44,664 bases of DNA, from assembly GCA_015066575.1 (NCBI GenBank), contig SVOD01000003.1, positions 1 through 44,664 on the forward strand, given 5' to 3'. The stretch comes from Oscillospiraceae bacterium (lineage in GTDB: Bacteria > Bacillota > Clostridia > Oscillospirales > Acutalibacteraceae). Both the position numbers and the translations under genes were made by a program. The notes under the pieces are model-generated. The model was given only the letters and a program-made list of their open reading frames with translations, was not told the DNA's origin and made no database searches. Shown in pieces: positions 21,377 to 29,555 of the stretch (positions within the stretch are counted from its first letter, which is position 1; each line of letters opens with the position of its first letter).

Positions 21377-21974
21377 CATCATCAGCACAGGACTATTTAT
21401 AAAAGATAACAGGCTCACAATTATTTTTATTACTTTATTTACTATCGGATGCCTGAGCGGAACATTAGTACTTGGATTATCTTTAGGAAAATCCGAAACG
21501 GCACTGTCCTTATTAAAATCATATTTTCAAGAAAACAGCGAGCTGTCTATTCTTGCTCTTTTTAGCAGAAATCTGGTCAGCTCACTGTTATATTTAGGTG
21601 TCATGTATGTAGGTGGATTGTGTGCAATCGGTTTGCCTTTTATTGCTATAATTCCTATATTAAAAGGGATTGCACTCGGTATGATAATATCGTATCAATA
21701 CTTATATAGTGGCATAAAAGGATTTTTATATTGCTTTATTATTTTACTTTTGCCGCAGGCACTATGTATGGCAGTTTACACAATCGCGTACATGGAAGGC
21801 ATTTATATGAGTTTAAGTGTATCGAACGGTATATTTAACGGAAAGCCGCGGCAAATCAAATACCAATTAAACTTTTTGACATTTTCCAAGCGCTATGTGA
21901 TTTTCGCGCTTGCCATGGTGGCAATATCCATGCTGGAAGCAATTTTAGGCTCTGTTTTTTCAAAGGTTTTATAA
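21354..21974 (+). CDS. spoIIM: SpoIIM-like membrane protein
   Basis: This 206-residue protein has about five membrane helices and the size of SpoIIM (about 214 residues). In Bacillus, SpoIIM is part of the SpoIID-M-P machine that remodels septal peptidoglycan during engulfment. The blocks TIGCLSGTLV, FIAIIPILKGIALGMIISYQY and a late LEAILG helix fit the SpoIIM/DUF95 pattern. It follows an unknown membrane protein with overlapping frames. A divergent paralogue with another role remains possible. Confidence 0.75.
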   Translation: MKGFIKNSIISTGLFIKDNRLTIIFITLFTIGCLSGTLVLGLSLGKSETALSLLKSYFQENSELSILALFSRNLVSSLLYLGVMYVGGLCAIGLPFIAIIPILKGIALGMIISYQYLYSGIKGFLYCFIILLLPQALCMAVYTIAYMEGIYMSLSVSNGIFNGKPRQIKYQLNFLTFSKRYVIFALAMVAISMLEAILGSVFSKVL

Positions 21975-21983
21975 TTATTAGGA

Positions 21984-22014
21984 AAACCACCGGCTTTTAT
22001 TGAGTCGGTGGTTT
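21984..22014. terminator. hairpin at the convergent ends of spoIIM and the recombinase gene
   Basis: AAACCACCG/CGGTGGTTT (21984-21992, 22006-22014) overlaps the last codons of the recombinase gene. The T run on the plus strand is weak. Confidence 0.55.
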
Positions 22015-22995
22015 ATCGGATGTTTTTTTTACTCCTGAAAGAGGATTGGCATTCACGGCATTTCGAATCTGTTGAGAATCTGTATGCGTGTAAATCTCGG
22101 TAGTATTGAGGTTTTCGTGGCCTAATATTTCTTTTAAGACAAGCACATCGGCATCACCGGTCTGATACATCAGAGTTGCTGCCGTATGGCGTAGCTTATG
22201 TACAGAAAAGCCTTGGTCACCGAGACCTGCTTTTTCCAAATACTTTTGAACCATTTTCTGTACACTTTCGCGGCTCATGCGCCTTTTTCTTGCGGAAAGA
22301 AACAAGGCTTTTTTATCAATGACGCCATCAACCGGACGCACGCGCATATAGTCTCTGATTGCAACTAAACAAGCATTATTGAGGTAAACAACGCGCTCTT
22401 TATTGCCTTTACCGGTGATATCTATGGTACCGTCTTCACGAATATCGCCGTAATTCAGTGAGCACAGCTCCGCCAAACGTAAGCCGCAATTTAAGAATAA
22501 AGTAATAATGCAGTAATCGCGTTCTTTATGTTTTCCTTCAACTGCTCCCAGTAATTGTAAAGACTGTTCATAACTGAGGTATTTCGGTCGCGCACTTTTC
22601 TTGAATTTTGGCATTTCCAAATCAATCATAGGGTCCGCCGGAATACGCTTGCGCTTGCGAAACATATAATCAAAAAATGATTTTAAAGTGGAAACCTTTC
22701 GCGCTCTGGTGCGGTCGGAATTTCCGCGCTCATCTTTGCAGAATATTAAGTAGTTATAGGCATCCATGAGCGTAACAGAGGCAATAAAATCATCATCAAT
22801 ATCGGAAATATCAATTTCTTCAAATGCACAATCGGCAGGGGAGATTCCTCTGCTTTTTTTAAGAAAACGAAAAAAAGTGCGTAAATCCGATGCATATTCT
22901 AATGTGGTTAAATCGGATTTGCCTTTAATAACACGCAAATGTGTTACGTATTCCTGCACACTTTGCGGCATAGCTGCTAATTCTTCTTTTCTCAT
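21997..22995 (-). CDS. Xer-type tyrosine recombinase
   Basis: This 332-residue enzyme starts at ATG 22995 behind TGGAGTG. The N-terminal SAM-like DNA-binding domain covers about 8-115. The catalytic set is complete: R173 (CGLRLAEL), K196 (TGKGNKER), H266 and R269 (VHKLRHTAATL), H293 (LGHEN) and Y302 (TEIYTH). This form is widespread in Clostridia as the housekeeping Xer that resolves chromosome dimers; it may instead serve an integrated element. A 10-bp palindrome lies just before the start and could be its own operator. Confidence 0.88.
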   Translation of the reverse strand: MRKEELAAMPQSVQEYVTHLRVIKGKSDLTTLEYASDLRTFFRFLKKSRGISPADCAFEEIDISDIDDDFIASVTLMDAYNYLIFCKDERGNSDRTRARKVSTLKSFFDYMFRKRKRIPADPMIDLEMPKFKKSARPKYLSYEQSLQLLGAVEGKHKERDYCIITLFLNCGLRLAELCSLNYGDIREDGTIDITGKGNKERVVYLNNACLVAIRDYMRVRPVDGVIDKKALFLSARKRRMSRESVQKMVQKYLEKAGLGDQGFSVHKLRHTAATLMYQTGDADVLVLKEILGHENLNTTEIYTHTDSQQIRNAVNANPLSGVKKTSDKPPTQ

Positions 22996-23009
22996 AATCA
23001 CTCCATTAA

Positions 23010-23032
23010 TTCTGTGAAACTGTTTCACAGAA
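23010..23032. promoter_or_regulatory. palindrome before the recombinase gene (operator candidate)
   Basis: TTCTGTGAAA (23010-23019) and TTTCACAGAA (23023-23032) form a perfect 10-bp inverted repeat with spacer CTG, about 15 bases before the recombinase start. Symmetry and position suggest a repressor or recombinase site. Confidence 0.6.
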
Positions 23033-23701
23033 CATAAAAATTACACAAAATACTAAATGTATTGTATCAAAAACAGCAGCTATATGCAATAGGTAAGAGC
23101 AAAATAAACACAACGCATACTTATACCGGGAACAATTAATTATTATGTATATATTAATACAATGCAATACAGATAAAGAAAAATAGCAGTAAGTGCGTAT
23201 TCTAAGCTAAAAGATAATTGCAAATAGTCTGATAGCAAAATTTGAATCGAATAAAATATTTTGAATAATACATTGTTCGAATGAAAAAGAATTATCGGAT
23301 GAGAACAAAGAGAAAAAAGCAAATATAAAATTATTTGGAATAAATAATATCTTATTAACAACCATAAATAGAAAACTACTTGGTGATAAAAAATATGGAT
23401 GCAAAAAAGTGTTTATTATTGAAAGCAATAGAAGTATGGAAATAATAAAGCTGCACTGCATCCATCCATAAAAAAATACAAAAAAGAGCGAAACACGTAA
23501 TTATGCCGGTTTTTCACTCCCCTTAATTACACAAAATATACATTTTGTGTAATTAAGGATATGTTTTTACGACTCCTCTTTCCCGCTGTAAAAAAGAGAA
23601 AGAATCATTAATTGATTGATTAGCATTTTATTAAGAACTCTATTTTTCCAAAAAATAAATTGTAATGCATCAATATGTCTCACTTTATTTTAAACTATGA
23701 A
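23033..23701. other. AT-rich gene-free stretch
   Basis: No credible gene is present. Two short minus-strand frames (23143-23361 and 23207-23461) are hydrophobic only because the DNA is T-rich there, and neither has a ribosome site. The stretch holds a 14-base direct repeat AATTACACAAAATA (23039-23052 and 23525-23538), whose second copy is half of a perfect palindrome. It could be a decayed gene or a scar of lost mobile DNA. Confidence 0.55.
23521..23558. repeat. perfect 17-bp inverted repeat
   Basis: CCTTAATTACACAAAAT (23521-23537) pairs perfectly with 23542-23558 around the loop ATAC. It lacks a close T run, so it is not a convincing terminator. A protein-binding or recombination site is more likely. 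Confidence 0.7.
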
Positions 23702-24709
23702 TTATGATTGTACAGCGCCTTTATTTTCAAATTTCTTCCCTTTTTTGTTTTTGATTGTATAAACACATATTTTTTCGATAACCGGAATAAAACGATATAA
23801 ACCTATCATGATGGCAAATCGATACATTGTATTAATAAGTGCAATGGATATCGGCGTCATCTCACCCGCAAAAGCGCCTTGCGGAATCAATCTTGTTGCT
23901 ATTAAAGCAATGATACCGCAAAACAGTGCGCCGCAGGCGTTAATGCAAAGATATGAAAATGCTGCTCTTTTCGCTTCATTATTTCTACCGATTGCACTCA
24001 CTAATACCGGTAGAGATGCGCCTATTCCAATGCCTAAAATAAGCGAAAACGCCGTAGGTAAGCCAATAATTCCCGTAACCGATAGAGTTTGAAGAATACC
24101 GACTGCTGCCGATGCACTCTGCAATAGTGCTGCTAATATCACGCCGATTACAGCTAAAAGCAACGGATTCTTCAGTTGCAAAATTGCATTAAGCACCATC
24201 GTATTTTCTTTCATCGGCTCCACAGCTGCTGATATTGTTGAAATACCAAGCATTAATATGGAAAAACCGAGCAGTATTTCCCCTGTGCGCTTTATTCTTA
24301 CATTTTTTAGGAATACTTTAAAAACAATACCAACGATTGCAAATACGGCGCTGATTATTCGAGCAGAGAATAAATCGGCTATTGGCGATGAAAACTGTAA
24401 CGAGGAATAAGCAACTATCCAACCGGTAAATGCTGTTCCGAAAATGGAGCCTAATATAATTTCGATTCCCCTTTTAAGCTTTATCAGGCGATTCTCCACT
24501 AAACCGACTACCATTGCACTGACGGCACTGGAGGATTGAATAAAAGCAGTTACACCGGCGCCGACTGCTATTGATTTTAAAGATTTATCGGTAAGGCGGT
24601 ACAACAGCAATTCCGTCTTGGAGCCGGCAATCTTTTTTAGGTGTTCACTCATCAGATTCATTCCAAACAAAAACAGTGCTATACCAAAGAGCAGATTTAA
24701 TACGATAAT
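23702..24709 (-). CDS. Na/Pi-cotransporter family membrane protein, short form
   Basis: This protein of about 335 residues carries the two inverted QSSSA-type repeats of the family: FIQSSSAVSAM (58-62 core) and LLQSASAAVG (197-201 core), among eight or more hydrophobic helices. It opens with LFGIALFLFGMNLMSEHLKK, the usual family start. The only in-frame ATG (24793) lies inside the upstream terminator. The best start is ATT 24709 (or ATC 24706), behind GGGGGAGGG. The C-terminal PhoU-like domain of NptA-type proteins is missing. It probably moves phosphate or a related anion with sodium; the substrate is inferred. Confidence 0.8.
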   Translation of the reverse strand: MIVLNLLFGIALFLFGMNLMSEHLKKIAGSKTELLLYRLTDKSLKSIAVGAGVTAFIQSSSAVSAMVVGLVENRLIKLKRGIEIILGSIFGTAFTGWIVAYSSLQFSSPIADLFSARIISAVFAIVGIVFKVFLKNVRIKRTGEILLGFSILMLGISTISAAVEPMKENTMVLNAILQLKNPLLLAVIGVILAALLQSASAAVGILQTLSVTGIIGLPTAFSLILGIGIGASLPVLVSAIGRNNEAKRAAFSYLCINACGALFCGIIALIATRLIPQGAFAGEMTPISIALINTMYRFAIMIGLYRFIPVIEKICVYTIKNKKGKKFENKGAVQS

Positions 24710-24773
24710 TGTTTCCCTCCCCCGGCAAAATGATTTATAATAATTATATTCACTCTTAGTTTTAACAATTCTC

Positions 24774-24804
24774 AAAAAAATAAACCCGCACATCTCTGTG
24801 CGGG
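24774..24804 (-). terminator. intrinsic terminator of the yab-divIC operon
   Basis: CCCGCACA/TGTGCGGG (24785-24792, 24797-24804) with loop TCTC. On the minus strand it is followed by TTTATTTTTTT. Confidence 0.85.
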
Positions 24805-24820
24805 AAATGAATCAAAGAAA

Positions 24821-25144
24821 CTAATTAACATCGTAATACACTTTTTCATCCGGAAATACATAGCCGAGTCGTTCTCTGGCAATTCGCTCGATAATGTCAT
24901 TTTCATCGGCGTTTTCGAGTAAATTCTTTGTATTCTTATTAGCTGCTTCAATTTGCTTGTATTGCGTTTGTGCCAGTTGTATTTTTTCGTTGGTGTCCTT
25001 AATCTTAATAGCTGTTTCAATTGCCGTGACAGCCAAATATACGGCAAGACAGGTAAATGCAAACGCAAGAATCATGCTGCGAAGCGGTTTTCCCTGTTTT
25101 TTCTTCTTTTTCTTCTTTTTTTTCGGGGGCACGGAACTCGCCAT
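24821..25144 (-). CDS. divIC: septum formation initiator DivIC/FtsL-like
   Basis: This 107-residue bitopic membrane protein of the divisome has a cytosolic N-terminus with nine consecutive lysines (8-16), one membrane helix (about 22-42) and an extracellular coiled coil (about 45-80). It ends with the family motif IIERIARERLGYVFPDE. It is the last gene of the yab cluster, as in Bacillus. The first 73 bases overlap the end of yabQ, and the nearest AAGGAG lies 14 bases from the ATG, so translation is probably coupled to yabQ. Confidence 0.9.
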   Translation of the reverse strand: MASSVPPKKKKKKKKKQGKPLRSMILAFAFTCLAVYLAVTAIETAIKIKDTNEKIQLAQTQYKQIEAANKNTKNLLENADENDIIERIARERLGYVFPDEKVYYDVN

Positions 25145-25584
25145 TTAGACTTTTGATACTCCTTTATCTGATTAATAGAATTATACACTATTATCCTTGC
25201 TTTTTTCAATAGCTTTTTTATATTGTTCACAATATATTTAAAAAGACGTTTTACCGGTTGAATAAAGCATTTTTTTACAACATCCGCCAGTTTAAGTGCA
25301 ACTTTGTCACTGTGTTTCTTAAATAAAACAACAATCAAAATCAATGCAATAAGGAATGCTGCAAGTTCATAAACGCGCATCGCCCCTTCTTGAAAGACCA
25401 AATTCGTGCAAACAAAAAGCATCACACTCAGAAGGCATAAAACAATATCAAATATAGAACGCAAAGCACCCTTAAAAGGCTTTGCACAAAGAAATAAGGC
25501 ACAAACGCCGGCTGCAAGCCCTGCAGCAAAGCTAATCAAAAAAAAGCGAAACTGTGCACCGAAGGCAATATCATGATAATACAT
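25072..25584 (-). CDS. yabQ: spore cortex biosynthesis protein YabQ
   Basis: This 170-residue membrane protein has about four helices between residues 13 and 87, then a long Lys/Arg-rich amphipathic tail. YabQ is needed for cortex formation in Bacillus. Identification rests on the topology, the start (YYHDIAFGAQFRFFLISFAAGLAAG split by family blocks) and above all the position between yabP and divIC. The frame begins within the yabP stop (TAATG). Its extreme C-terminus is encoded by the purine-rich stretch that in the other frame gives the DivIC polylysine tract. Confidence 0.85.
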   Translation of the reverse strand: MYYHDIAFGAQFRFFLISFAAGLAAGVCALFLCAKPFKGALRSIFDIVLCLLSVMLFVCTNLVFQEGAMRVYELAAFLIALILIVVLFKKHSDKVALKLADVVKKCFIQPVKRLFKYIVNNIKKLLKKARIIVYNSINQIKEYQKSKWRVPCPRKKRRKRRKNRENRFAA

Positions 25585-25865
25585 TACTTCATCAACCTGC
25601 CAAAAAAAGAAGAGGTTTTCTCGGTTGTATTTTCCCGGTAAAAGAATGAAGATATCAACCCTTCTACAAACAGTTCGCCGCTTTCAACATCTAATTTTGT
25701 AATTTTTAAATCTTGCCCGTGTATAACCAAATCCCCTTGCTGAGACTGCACACTTATCGCATCTTCAGCAAAATTGTCAACATCTTTGACACCTGTTAAG
25801 CGCAATTTTTCTCGATTTTCAATAAATAAATTGGATTGTGTATACAAGTTTTCGCTTTCACTCAT
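25584..25865 (-). CDS. yabP: sporulation protein YabP
   Basis: This 93-residue protein starts at ATG 25865, seven bases after AAGGAAGG. It contains the YabP/YqfC-family core NREKLRLTGVKDVDNF...AISVQSQQGDLVIHGQDLKITKLDVESGELFVEG (split here). It acts in mother-cell-stage spore coat or cortex assembly, with exact role unknown. It overlaps yabQ by one base. Confidence 0.9.
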   Translation of the reverse strand: MSESENLYTQSNLFIENREKLRLTGVKDVDNFAEDAISVQSQQGDLVIHGQDLKITKLDVESGELFVEGLISSFFYRENTTEKTSSFFGRLMK

Positions 25866-25931
25866 ACTCTCGCCTTCCTTAAAAAACACTACTGTATGAT
25901 ATGAAGCAAATACCCGGGATATGCTAAAAAT

Positions 25932-26174
25932 TTAACGAATCAGTTCGTATAACTCCCCTGCCTGCTCTTTTTTGGCTGTTTCGGCAACTTCAAGAACTTT
26001 ATATTCGTGTGCCGAAGAACCTAAATGAACTGTTATAACATCTCCGACTTTCACCGCATAGGAAGCGCGAGCTGCCTTGCCGTTGACAAGGATTCTGCCG
26101 GCATCACAAGCATCGTTGGCAATGGTACGCCTTTTAATAATTCTGGATACTTTTAAAAACTTATCTAATCGCAT
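25932..26174 (-). CDS. rqcP: S4-domain RNA-binding protein RqcP (YabO)
   Basis: This 80-residue, almost pure S4 domain (MRLDKFLKVSRIIKRR at the start, GRILVNGKAARASYAVKVGD in the middle) is related to heat-shock protein Hsp15. In Bacillus, RqcP works with RqcH on stalled 50S subunits to add C-terminal alanine tails to incomplete chains. GAGAGGTGA precedes the ATG. A hup terminator lies upstream, so it likely has its own promoter (a TATAAT sits about 20 bases before the ribosome site). Confidence 0.92.
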   Translation of the reverse strand: MRLDKFLKVSRIIKRRTIANDACDAGRILVNGKAARASYAVKVGDVITVHLGSSAHEYKVLEVAETAKKEQAGELYELIR

Positions 26175-26219
26175 AAAATCACCTCTCGATTATTATAACA
26201 CAATTCAAATAAAACACAA

Positions 26220-26249
26220 AAAAGAAATGATGCGGCGAACCGCATCATT
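26220..26249 (-). terminator. intrinsic terminator of hup
   Basis: ATGATGCGG/CCGCATCAT (26227-26235, 26240-26248) with loop CGAA. On the minus strand it is followed by TTCTTTTTTG. Confidence 0.85.
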
Positions 26250-26269
26250 CTTATAAGCATTAAGGATTA

Positions 26270-26542
26270 TTATTTGATAGCATCCTTAAGAGCCTGTCCT
26301 GCTCTGAAAGCGGGAAGCTTAGAAGCCGGAATTTTCATAGTAGCACCGGTTCTCGGGTTGCGGCCTTGCTTAGCAGCTCTTTCTCTGACTTCAAAAGTAC
26401 CGAAGCCTACGAGTTGAACCTTTTCGCCCTTCTTAAGAGCATCTGTGATAGCAGCAGTAAAAGCGTTGATAGCTTTTTCAGCATCCTTGTTGGTAAGAGC
26501 GCTTGCATCTGCAACTGCTTTAATAAGATCCTTTTTGTTCAT
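26270..26542 (-). CDS. hup: HU-family nucleoid protein
   Basis: This 90-residue histone-like protein has the family start [14 protein letters not shown], the central [17 protein letters not shown] and the DNA-arm signature [15 protein letters not shown]. It bends and compacts DNA as a dimer. The ATG at 26542 is preceded by TTGGAGGAAAT. It lies between mazG and rqcP, a place where Bacillus has no hup but which I associate with Clostridia. Confidence 0.96.
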   Translation of the reverse strand: MNKKDLIKAVADASALTNKDAEKAINAFTAAITDALKKGEKVQLVGFGTFEVRERAAKQGRNPRTGATMKIPASKLPAFRAGQALKDAIK

Positions 26543-26582
26543 TGTAATTTCCTCCAATTTTTTATTCCAAAGGCTTTCGCCT

Positions 26583-27386
26583 TTATTTACACATTTCTTT
26601 CGCTTCGTCCCAGAGCGCATCTAAACACTCAAGCGAAGCATCTTTCATAGCAATACCGCGTTGCGTGGCAAGTTTCTCAACAATAGCAAAACGCGCCATA
26701 AACTTATCGCTCGCTGCTGTCAGGCTTTCCTCACTGTCGCAATGCAAAAATCTGGAAACATTGACACAACTAAACAGCAAATCTCCTAACTCTTCAAAGC
26801 AATCGGACCGGTTACCGGATTGGATTGCCTGCTCTAATTCCGCACATTCGCTATGAACTTTTTCCAAAGCACCGGATACATCATCCCAGTCAAAACCGAC
26901 TTTGGCGGCTTTTTTTTGAATCTTCTGCGCTCGCATCAGTGCAGGTAACTCTTTCGGGATAGCCTCCATTGCCTCGGTAATAGTTGTTTGATTCTTTGTT
27001 TCGGTTTTTACCCGATCCCAAGTGACCAAAACTTCTTCAGCGTTTTCACAGTGCTCATTACCGAAAACATGAGGATGGCGAATGACTAACTTCTGCGCTA
27101 ACTCATTGACAATATCATGAAAATCAAAGTTGCCCTTTTCCTGTTCCATTTGCGCATGCAGTAACACTTGCATCAGCACATCACCGAGTTCTTCGCGCAA
27201 CATGGCAGGATTGTCTTTATTAATCGCTTCTATCACTTCATAGGTTTCCTCGATGAAGTTCTTTTTAATGCTTTCATGGGACTGTTCCCTATCCCAAGGG
27301 CAACCCTCCGGAGTTCGCAATAAGCGAATGATTTCGACTAAATCCTCAACACTATATTTAGTTTTAAAATCAAAGTTTTGAATCAT
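26583..27386 (-). CDS. mazG: nucleoside triphosphate pyrophosphohydrolase MazG (YabN-like)
   Basis: This 267-residue all-alpha NTP pyrophosphatase has two MazG domains. The first holds the metal-binding set [10 protein letters not shown]...[15 protein letters not shown] and the second ECAELEQAI...[31 protein letters not shown] is the hallmark of the long MazG/YabN form. It lacks the N-terminal methylase-like domain that Bacillus YabN carries. It cleans non-canonical NTPs. No good ribosome site is seen; it lies 22 bases after spoVB. Confidence 0.93.
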   Translation of the reverse strand: MIQNFDFKTKYSVEDLVEIIRLLRTPEGCPWDREQSHESIKKNFIEETYEVIEAINKDNPAMLREELGDVLMQVLLHAQMEQEKGNFDFHDIVNELAQKLVIRHPHVFGNEHCENAEEVLVTWDRVKTETKNQTTITEAMEAIPKELPALMRAQKIQKKAAKVGFDWDDVSGALEKVHSECAELEQAIQSGNRSDCFEELGDLLFSCVNVSRFLHCDSEESLTAASDKFMARFAIVEKLATQRGIAMKDASLECLDALWDEAKEMCK

Positions 27387-27408
27387 CTATACACAATATA
27401 TATCTATT

Positions 27409-29115
27409 CTATCCTAAAACGTGGAATTTTTCAAGTACTTTTGCGATTTTTTCACCTGCCGGCAGCATTAAAACATCTTCTTTTGACAATGCTTTGAGCA
27501 AAAGCAGCATTATCGTGTATGCAATAACGGCGGCGACAATCGCAATAAGCGTTGTAATTTTTTCGGGTAAAGAGCCAAAACTGCTTAAAAGCCGGAAGCA
27601 TCCCCATGCCGCCACGCCGCAAATTACAGAAGCAGTAACCGGCTTAATGACAATGGAAACAAAGTCAAATTTCACTTTGGTAAACTTAAACAGATAGAAC
27701 AAGTTGACGCAAACCGAAATCGCATAGCACGCAACAGTGCTGTATGCCGCGCCTTTGATATTAAACTGCGGCATACCGACCAAAACGTAGTTTAAAACAA
27801 TTTTAACCGCACAGGCAATGCCGAAAGAAATGGCAGGTATTTTTGCCTTGCCGATTGCCTGTAACAAAGTAGTAACCGGCGATGAAAGCGCATAGAAAAA
27901 CAGCGTTACACCGAAAATAACCAAAATGTCTTTACACATAAACGGAATATCCGGTTGGCTGGTTCCATACAGCAAATTTAATATCGGTTGCGCAAGAACA
28001 GCCATACCCACACCGGCGGGTAAAGAAATGAGCATACAAATACGCAACACCGATTCAATACTGATGCGAATATTCTTCCTGTCGTTGACCGCCCAATACT
28101 GTGCCAACGCCGGTAAAGAACTGACACCTAATGTCAGCGTGATTTGCGGCACCATATTTCTCAAGGTTTCATCCACGTCAAAACAGCCGTAAAGATACAC
28201 ATTGAGTTTCTCGGTACCTTTTGGAATCATCGGATACATTTGACGAATAATGCTCTCACCGTTTGCCACTGCAACCGCCAAGCGGTTTTGCACTGTCGCA
28301 GCATCAATGAGCGTGGCAACATTCGCAATCAGCGAAGTCATAACAATCGGGATTGCCAGGGAAATGAGCGTTCGCAGAATCTCTTTATTTGAATCGGCTT
28401 TAGGCGCAAGAAACAGCTCTTCTTCGGTAAAACCGAAGCCGTCCTTTTTCAGCTTTATCCAAAGGTAAATCTGAGAGCCTAAAGTGCCTAAGGTCACACC
28501 CAATATTGCCGCCGAGGCTTCAATCGGATAACGGACTTCCGGTTTCGTGATGGCATGTGAATCGCAATAGCGAATCGCTAAATAGGTTAGCCCTAAACCA
28601 AAAACCAATTTCACGAGACTTTCCGTAATTTGAGAAATAGCGGTAGGTACCATGTTGCGCATACCTTCATAATAACCGCGATAGGCACTCATAACGCAAC
28701 AAATCAAAATTGCAGGCGCAATACACAGAATAACCGGCAAAGCTTCCGGTGCCCTTGCTACATATTTTACATACGGGTACGCAACGGCAGCCAACAGCAA
28801 GGTTCCTGCAGTGCCGGTAACGATAAAGGCGCGCAGAGAAACTTTAAAAATACTTTTGACATTATTGTATTTCCCCAATGCCATATTTTCCGAAATGAGC
28901 TTGGAAACCGCAATCGGAAGACCCGCCATGGAAATAGACCAAATCGGCAGATAAATTTTATAAGCAGTCGTGTAATACCCCATTCCAATGCCGCCAATGT
29001 AGTTGGTAATGGGGATTTTATAAATCGCACTGATGAGTTTGACAATAATTGTCGAAGCCACAAGAATCAGTGCGCCGCTTAATAGAGTTTGATTTTTTCT
29101 TTGATGTTGTGCCAA
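27409..29115 (-). CDS. spoVB: stage V sporulation protein B / MOP-superfamily lipid flippase
   Basis: This 568-residue protein with about 14 membrane helices belongs to the polysaccharide/lipid II exporter superfamily (MurJ, SpoVB, YabM). The first block STIIVKLISAIYKIPITNYIG and the later GYYEGMRNMVPTAISQI are typical of SpoVB/YtgP. It begins at TTG 29115, with AAGGAG six bases upstream. It heads the mazG-hup-rqcP-yabP-yabQ-divIC cluster, at the place of Bacillus yabM, so it probably flips a cell-wall or cortex precursor. Confidence 0.88.
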   Translation of the reverse strand: MAQHQRKNQTLLSGALILVASTIIVKLISAIYKIPITNYIGGIGMGYYTTAYKIYLPIWSISMAGLPIAVSKLISENMALGKYNNVKSIFKVSLRAFIVTGTAGTLLLAAVAYPYVKYVARAPEALPVILCIAPAILICCVMSAYRGYYEGMRNMVPTAISQITESLVKLVFGLGLTYLAIRYCDSHAITKPEVRYPIEASAAILGVTLGTLGSQIYLWIKLKKDGFGFTEEELFLAPKADSNKEILRTLISLAIPIVMTSLIANVATLIDAATVQNRLAVAVANGESIIRQMYPMIPKGTEKLNVYLYGCFDVDETLRNMVPQITLTLGVSSLPALAQYWAVNDRKNIRISIESVLRICMLISLPAGVGMAVLAQPILNLLYGTSQPDIPFMCKDILVIFGVTLFFYALSSPVTTLLQAIGKAKIPAISFGIACAVKIVLNYVLVGMPQFNIKGAAYSTVACYAISVCVNLFYLFKFTKVKFDFVSIVIKPVTASVICGVAAWGCFRLLSSFGSLPEKITTLIAIVAAVIAYTIMLLLLKALSKEDVLMLPAGEKIAKVLEKFHVLG

Positions 29116-29139
29116 GGGAAACTCCTTAATGCATAATAA

Positions 29140-29493
29140 TTACTTTTGGGCACCGCATTTCGGGCAGAACGGATCATTTTCATCCACATCAGCACCGCAA
29201 GCAGCACACCTGACAGTATTTTTGATGGAACTGATAATATCTTTTTGTTCCTCAATATCAGCCTTGAGAAGATCTATTTCTTCAATTAACGCGGCAAAAT
29301 CAGGCATTTCTGCGCCTTTTTTGGTTGCATCGTATACCTTTTTACCGATAGAAGCGTAGTTTCTGTCAAGTTTTGCATTTAACTGAGCAATTTCAACTTT
29401 ACACTTGGAGATTTGGTAAAACTCTTGTGATTTTTCGGATGCGGTTTGTGCAAGTTCTTTTGCTTTATCGATTACTTCATTAATATCAGCCAT
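29140..29493 (-). CDS. coiled-coil zinc-ribbon protein
   Basis: This 117-residue cytosolic protein of unknown function has a long charged helix (about 1-90, probably coiled coil) and a C-terminal zinc ribbon CAACGADVDENDPFCPKCG. Small proteins of this build are common in Clostridia. AAGGAGACG precedes the ATG, and a promoter (TTGATT-17-TAAAAT) lies upstream. Confidence 0.8.
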   Translation of the reverse strand: MADINEVIDKAKELAQTASEKSQEFYQISKCKVEIAQLNAKLDRNYASIGKKVYDATKKGAEMPDFAALIEEIDLLKADIEEQKDIISSIKNTVRCAACGADVDENDPFCPKCGAQK

Positions 29494-29526
29494 TTTTTCG
29501 TCTCCTTAATTAATTATAATATAAAT

Positions 29527-29555
29527 ATTTTATCACGAATAGTGCGTAAAATCAA
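29527..29555 (-). promoter_or_regulatory. sigma-A promoter of the zinc-ribbon gene
   Basis: On the minus strand TTGATT (29550-29555), 17 bases, TAAAAT (29527-29532). It overlaps the end of hemZ. Confidence 0.65.

Noticed and set aside
23143..23461. Two overlapping hydrophobic minus-strand frames in the AT-rich stretch
   Set aside because: Hydrophobicity follows from T-rich codons; no start signals and no family resemblance.
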